A stretch of 10,740 nucleotides of DNA from Chlorobium sp. GTDB taxonomy: Bacteria > Bacteroidota > Chlorobiia > Chlorobiales > Chlorobiaceae. Location of the stretch: assembly GCA_028278005.1 (NCBI GenBank), contig JANQFD010000064.1:1-10740 (forward strand), written 5' to 3'. The notes below the pieces were generated by a model. That model worked only from the letters and a program-made list of their open reading frames with translations, was not told where the DNA came from and ran no database searches. Positions within the stretch are counted from its first letter, which is position 1; each line of letters starts with the position of its first letter. Both the position numbers and the translations under genes were made by a program. Positions 6,448-10,740 of the stretch are shown in pieces.

Positions 6448-9400
6448 TGCTCAATCGTCTTATCGAATTCTTCATACACCGGCACCTGCTTACCAATATG
6501 GTATTTGCCATTGTGCTTGTCGCGGGAATTCTCGCCTGGTCCGGACTGAAAAAGGAAGAACTGCCCGATATCACGTTCGATACTGTAAGGATTTCCGTGA
6601 ATTATCCCGGAGCATCCGCAGAGGAAGTCGAATACCATGTAACCGATCCGATTGAGGAAGCACTCACTTCGGTCGAGGGAATTAAACGTCTGAAAAGTTC
6701 AACCGCTGCAGCGAGCAGCATCATTACGGCCGAACTCGAACCGCGGAGCGGAAACATCGATCCAGTGATAACCGAAATCCGGCAGGAGGTCTTTGCCGTC
6801 GATCTGCCGGAAGCGATACGGGATGATCCCCGCATCCGGGTTTTCAGAACATCCCGTAAAGCCATTATCGATATCGGTCTGATCCTTGAGGGGGAGCATC
6901 TGCTTAAAACGCAACAGCGCCGATGGCTCCAGGCTCGCGCACTCGATCTGGAAAAGAGGCTCCTTGCCATTCCCGAAGTCAGCAGAGTCAGCCGCTCGGG
7001 ATACCTTGACGATGAAATCCATATCAGGGTGGATCCTGCAAAACTCAGGGAGTACAATATTCCCTTCAATACGGTAATGGAAGAGATACGCCGGAACAAT
7101 GTACGCCAGCCTGCAGGAAGTATTGAAACCGTCCAGGAACCGAAAGTAACACTCTACGGTGAACTTCGCACTCCTGAAGAACTAAGGGAACTTGCTGTCC
7201 AGGGAGGGTTCGAGGGACATGTTCTCCGTCTTGGCGATATAGCCGAGGTAACATACGGACATGAAAAAAACCGGCATGTCCTGAAACTCAACGGTCACGA
7301 GGGTATCTTTCTCAAGGTTTCGAAAAGCTCGGGAACCGGAATCCTTGAAGCACTTGACGCAGTCAACAGGGTCGTCGGTGATTTCGGCTCACTGCCACAT
7401 GATAATCCGGCGCTTCAGCTGGTCATACTCGACGATGAGGCAGTTGACCTGCGGAACCGTCTTTCGATCATCGGCGTCAACGGAACAATCGGCTTTTTGC
7501 TTATCCTCGTCATTCTCTTTGTTTTTCTGGATTTCAGATCGGGATTCTGGGTAGCTGTCGGCATCCCGTTCAGCTTTTGCTTTGCTCTTGCCGGCGCCGT
7601 AATGATCGGCTACTCCATCAATAACATCACGCTCGCCGCAGTTATCATCGTCATGGGCATCGTCGTTGATGACGCCCTGGTGGTTGCTGAAAACATCAAA
7701 CGGACTGCATCCTCCGGTACTCCACTCTACCAGGCTGCTACAGAGGGAACATCGATGGTTTTCATGCCGGTCATTGCAAGCATTCTCACAACCTGTATCG
7801 CATTTGTCCCCCTCTTTTTCTTTGAAGGCCGTTTCGGAGCCATGGTATCCTTCATCCCTGCCGTTATTACGCTGATGCTCGCTGGAAGCATGCTTGAAGC
7901 GCTTTTCATTCTTCCGGGCCATATGACTCTTTCTGCTAAAAGACGTGAACCGTCAAAACGCGAACACTGGTTTGCAATCTGGGAGTCCTTTTATGCAAGG
8001 ATACTCGAACACCTGCTTCCGTTCAGGTGGGCAATAATCGTCATCTTTCTTATCGGATTCGCTCTTTCGCTTTTCCTGGCCTCTTCCTCCATGAGATTCG
8101 TAATGTTTCCCGATGAAGAAACAAGGGAAATCCGGCTCAGGGGAGAAACCCCTCCCGGCAGCACACAGTATGAAACCGCACAGTTCACCCAGCAACTTGA
8201 GGATCGTATCGCTCAAGCCATCGGCAAGGAAGTCATCGGATTCAGAAATGAAATCGCAAAATCACGCCGGGGATCGGCGGTCCAGGACAATTTTTTCCGA
8301 ATGCGAATTGAAATCCTGCCGAAAGAGTCAAGGGCTAAAACCGCCGATCAGCTCATTGAAGAATGGGAGCAGTCAGTGGCATCCTCCACGAAATTATCCA
8401 GGCTCAGATTCAGCAAGACGCGTCATGGTCAGGGTAGCGGAAGTCCGGTGGAAGTTTTGCTGAAAGAGAACGATGAAACTCTCCGCCGTAGTGCGGCGGC
8501 TGCTCTTGCCGATTCAATGCGGAACCTTAACGGTCTAACCAACATAGAAATTGACCAGCCGAAATCGTCTCCTGAATACCGTATCACGCTTAGACGCGGC
8601 AGGATCAAACGTCTTGACATCGATCCTTCTGAAGCTGCCGAAACCCTGCGGGCCGCTCTTGAAGGCACCATACTTTATGAATTCAGCTCCGATAGCGAAC
8701 CGGTTGGCGTCCGTTTTTCACTGACTCTTCCGTCGAAGCAGTCAATCGCATCGCTTCTCGAGGTACCGGTTGAAAACAGGAGCAAATATCTCATACCACT
8801 CCGGGATATTATCCTGGTGGAAAAAGTTGAAAAGCCCAACTCAATCGTCCGCCAGGATCGGGTACGCTTTACGTCGGTCTATGCAGATCTTGACAGAGAA
8901 GCCGGCAAAAGTCCTCTCGAAATTGCGGAAACACTGGAAAAAGAGATCTTTCCTCTTATCACCTCACAGTATCCATCGACCACACTTGAATTTGACGGTG
9001 AAATCCGCGACAGCAGGGAGTCCGGCAGAGATTTCATCATTTCCGTCTTTTCAGTTCTTGCACTTATTTTCATTGTACTGGTAATGCTGTTCAATTCCCT
9101 GCGAAAAGCCCTGCTTATCATGCTGACCATTCCTTTCGGTCTGACCGGTATTATTGTCGCGTTTTTCCTGCATGGCATCCAGTTTTACGGATTTTTTGCC
9201 GTTATTGGCACACTCGGACTTGCCGGAGTGATTGTAAACGATGCGATCATCATGGTGACAAGACTCGACAGGGAAACCGGAAAAAAAGAGAACGGCAAAA
9301 AAGCGGAAATACTTATTTCAAAAGCTGCATCCACCCGCCTGCGGGCGGTAATGCTGACAACCCTGACTACGGTTGCCGCAATGTTGCCGACAGCATACGG

Positions 9401-9530
9401 ATGGGCAGGATTCGACCCCATGCTTGCCCAGATGATGCTTGCCCTTACCTGGGGCCTTATTGGAGGAACCTTTGTAACCCTGATCCTTGTCCCATGCCTC
9501 TACCGGATCATGATTCCCGGAAAACTGTAG
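6447..9530 (+). CDS. RND-family efflux permease (AcrB/HAE-type)
   Basis: Proton-driven inner-membrane pump of 1027 residues, full length for the family. It would work as a trimer with a periplasmic adaptor and an outer-membrane channel. Membrane segment 1 is about 14-31. The first periplasmic porter loop covers about 32-340, and membrane segments 2-6 lie between about 341 and 492. Segment 4 carries GIVVDDALVVAENIKR with the proton-relay pair D408-D409. Segment 7 is about 528-547, the second porter loop about 550-862, and segments 8-12 follow. In segment 10 the sequence is GVIVNDAIIMV (N931-D932), where AcrB has a Lys-Asn pair, so it belongs to a different branch from AcrB. GTG 6447 is the first possible start after the in-frame TAA at 6429 and gives the expected short cytoplasmic N terminus. 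No ribosome site precedes it. The outer-membrane gene follows after 23 bases; no adaptor gene is present. Substrate unknown. Confidence 0.93.
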   Translation: MLNRLIEFFIHRHLLTNMVFAIVLVAGILAWSGLKKEELPDITFDTVRISVNYPGASAEEVEYHVTDPIEEALTSVEGIKRLKSSTAAASSIITAELEPRSGNIDPVITEIRQEVFAVDLPEAIRDDPRIRVFRTSRKAIIDIGLILEGEHLLKTQQRRWLQARALDLEKRLLAIPEVSRVSRSGYLDDEIHIRVDPAKLREYNIPFNTVMEEIRRNNVRQPAGSIETVQEPKVTLYGELRTPEELRELAVQGGFEGHVLRLGDIAEVTYGHEKNRHVLKLNGHEGIFLKVSKSSGTGILEALDAVNRVVGDFGSLPHDNPALQLVILDDEAVDLRNRLSIIGVNGTIGFLLILVILFVFLDFRSGFWVAVGIPFSFCFALAGAVMIGYSINNITLAAVIIVMGIVVDDALVVAENIKRTASSGTPLYQAATEGTSMVFMPVIASILTTCIAFVPLFFFEGRFGAMVSFIPAVITLMLAGSMLEALFILPGHMTLSAKRREPSKREHWFAIWESFYARILEHLLPFRWAIIVIFLIGFALSLFLASSSMRFVMFPDEETREIRLRGETPPGSTQYETAQFTQQLEDRIAQAIGKEVIGFRNEIAKSRRGSAVQDNFFRMRIEILPKESRAKTADQLIEEWEQSVASSTKLSRLRFSKTRHGQGSGSPVEVLLKENDETLRRSAAAALADSMRNLNGLTNIEIDQPKSSPEYRITLRRGRIKRLDIDPSEAAETLRAALEGTILYEFSSDSEPVGVRFSLTLPSKQSIASLLEVPVENRSKYLIPLRDIILVEKVEKPNSIVRQDRVRFTSVYADLDREAGKSPLEIAETLEKEIFPLITSQYPSTTLEFDGEIRDSRESGRDFIISVFSVLALIFIVLVMLFNSLRKALLIMLTIPFGLTGIIVAFFLHGIQFYGFFAVIGTLGLAGVIVNDAIIMVTRLDRETGKKENGKKAEILISKAASTRLRAVMLTTLTTVAAMLPTAYGWAGFDPMLAQMMLALTWGLIGGTFVTLILVPCLYRIMIPGKL

Positions 9531-9553
9531 CCGGATAACGCATAACGATACTC

Positions 9554-10740
9554 ATGTGCTCCTTTATAAAATCAAGCCGGACAGTCCTGTTCCTGCTTTT
9601 GCTCAGTATAGCGGCATGCCCCGTGGCATCAGCAGCAGAAAACAGGCTCACTCTCGAAAAATTTGTTCGACTTGCTGCAGAACGAAACAAGATTTTCGAG
9701 GAAATACTCATTGACGAGCTTCCTCTACAGTATACCAGAACGCTTACCCTCCCGGCAGACGATTTGCTACTCTCTGTCAAGGCCAACTACGTTCTCATGC
9801 TTGGTAATCCTGACGGGGGTACGGAATACAGTTTGTCGCTTGACAAGCTTTTCCCGAGAACCGGCACCCGACTTTCGACCTCGTATGCTGTTGATTACGG
9901 TTTCGGTTCCGGAAGGCACGAATCTGAATTCAGCATTGCCGTCGTACAACCGGTTGCAGAAAATGCATTCGGCAAGGCAAACCGTTTGCTGGAAAAGCTT
10001 GCGGGAATTGAAAACGATGTTGCACGCCATCAGATCGCCGAAGCTTACGAAGATTATCTGGCCAGCCTGATCAGGCTTTACTATGACTGGTACGCGTCAT
10101 CCGAAAATCTTGCAACCGCTACAGCCGCTTACCGGGACGCAAAAAAACAGCTCGACAATATTCGCGAGCGAGCCCGAAACAGTATTGCCCTCTCGATTGA
10201 TGTCAACAAAATAAGGGTACAGGCCGTATCGAGAAACGAGCGGATGATCGCTTTGAAAAACGAATACAATGCAAAAACGAACCTTGTGATGGAAGCCGTC
10301 AGAGCGGATGAGTCCGAAAGACCTGTCCCGACCGCGCCTGAGCAGCCAAGCCATAACCTGATACACAATCTCGACAGCGCACTCCTTACTTTCAGCGAAT
10401 CCAGCAGAACCGCATCAATTCTCGCTCTTCTCGAGGAAAAAGCGGAAACCGAAACCGTTCAGGCCGCAAACATGCTTTTGCCCTCGATCAATCTGACCGC
10501 AGGCTATGACCTTGCGGGTGAAAACAGGTTTTTCAGTGATTCCGATCATGGATTGTTTGCGGGGATCATTGTGGAATGGCCCTTGCCGGATAAACAGGAA
10601 TATGCCCGTCATGAAATAAGCCGGATAAACCGCAGGCGAGCATTTCTTTCAACCGGAAACACAAAACTTTCGCTTGAAACCACATTGAAAAACCTTTACC
10701 GGACAATAGAGAACCAGTACCACCTTATACAACTGGCAAA
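9554..10740 (+). CDS. Outer-membrane efflux protein (TolC/OprM family), partial at the window end
   Basis: The frame from ATG 9554 stays open for 395 codons to the window end, with the C terminus missing. TolC-family proteins form the trimeric outer-membrane channel and periplasmic tunnel of RND and related pumps. The N terminus has basic residues, then a VLFLLLLSIAACPVASA signal sequence. It ends either at ASA before AENR or at a lipobox-like IAAC (C22). LTLEKFVRLAAERN is the usual first helix start. SEFSIAVVQPV resembles the family's conserved QP segment, and long alpha-helical stretches rich in Ala, Glu, Asn and Arg (about 155-240) fit the tunnel helices. A second repeat appears to begin near 295, with LPSINLTAGYDL at about 317-328. 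The gene follows the RND permease by 23 bases in the same direction, so the two are probably cotranscribed. No clear ribosome site precedes the ATG. Family assignment rests on architecture and context. Confidence 0.85.
   Translation, partial: MCSFIKSSRTVLFLLLLSIAACPVASAAENRLTLEKFVRLAAERNKIFEEILIDELPLQYTRTLTLPADDLLLSVKANYVLMLGNPDGGTEYSLSLDKLFPRTGTRLSTSYAVDYGFGSGRHESEFSIAVVQPVAENAFGKANRLLEKLAGIENDVARHQIAEAYEDYLASLIRLYYDWYASSENLATATAAYRDAKKQLDNIRERARNSIALSIDVNKIRVQAVSRNERMIALKNEYNAKTNLVMEAVRADESERPVPTAPEQPSHNLIHNLDSALLTFSESSRTASILALLEEKAETETVQAANMLLPSINLTAGYDLAGENRFFSDSDHGLFAGIIVEWPLPDKQEYARHEISRINRRRAFLSTGNTKLSLETTLKNLYRTIENQYHLIQLA

Noticed and set aside
7389..7922. 177-codon open frame on the minus strand inside the RND gene
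   Set aside because: It is antisense to a conserved region of the permease. Its very charged, low-hydrophobicity translation is what the reverse of membrane-protein codons gives, and no family features are visible.
9534..9547. GATAACG-CATAACG 7-base doublet between the RND and outer-membrane genes, as kin of the heptad array at 1164-1198
   Set aside because: Only two units and only a partial match to the other repeat; chance similarity is likely.

Overview
The window looks like chromosomal DNA of a green sulfur bacterium (Chlorobiaceae). The main reason is a UbiA-family (bacterio)chlorophyll synthase that best fits BchK, the bacteriochlorophyll c synthase. It lies a few genes from a family 2 glycosyltransferase that fits CruC, the chlorobactene glucosyltransferase. 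From memory, bchK and cruC are also close neighbours in Chlorobaculum tepidum. No database search was possible, so the lineage is inferred from gene content and remembered synteny.

Layout. Bases 1-6254 are read on the minus strand. In transcription order they hold miaB (tRNA ms2i6A methylthiotransferase), bchK, a membrane CTP-dependent isoprenoid-alcohol kinase-like gene (VTE5/dolichol kinase family), an lpxH-like metallophosphatase, hisG (long form), and the cruC-like glycosyltransferase. From bchK to hisG the gaps are only 21-27 bases, so these four are probably one transcript. A possible promoter and two inverted repeats lie in front of bchK. A weak terminator-like hairpin sits on the hisG stop codon. 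From 6447 onward genes are read on the plus strand: a complete 1027-residue RND efflux permease and, 23 bases later, an outer-membrane efflux protein that runs off the window end. A 192-base divergent spacer separates the two halves.

How the genes fit together. BchK attaches the isoprenoid (farnesyl) tail to bacteriochlorophyllide c, and CruC glucosylates chlorobactene. Both products are chlorosome pigments. The kinase-like protein directly behind bchK belongs to a family that phosphorylates phytol, farnesol or dolichol, so it could supply or recycle the alcohol BchK uses. HisG and the LpxH-like enzyme are housekeeping genes that appear to share the transcript. The RND permease and outer-membrane protein form a separate tripartite export system. 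Its periplasmic adaptor is not in the window and may be encoded downstream.

I saw no RNA genes, insertion sequences, CRISPR arrays or phage genes. The least ordinary items are the bchK/kinase pairing, the palindromes before bchK, a 7-base tandem repeat at the disputed start of the glycosyltransferase, and a dispersed-repeat-like sequence abutting the RND start codon.
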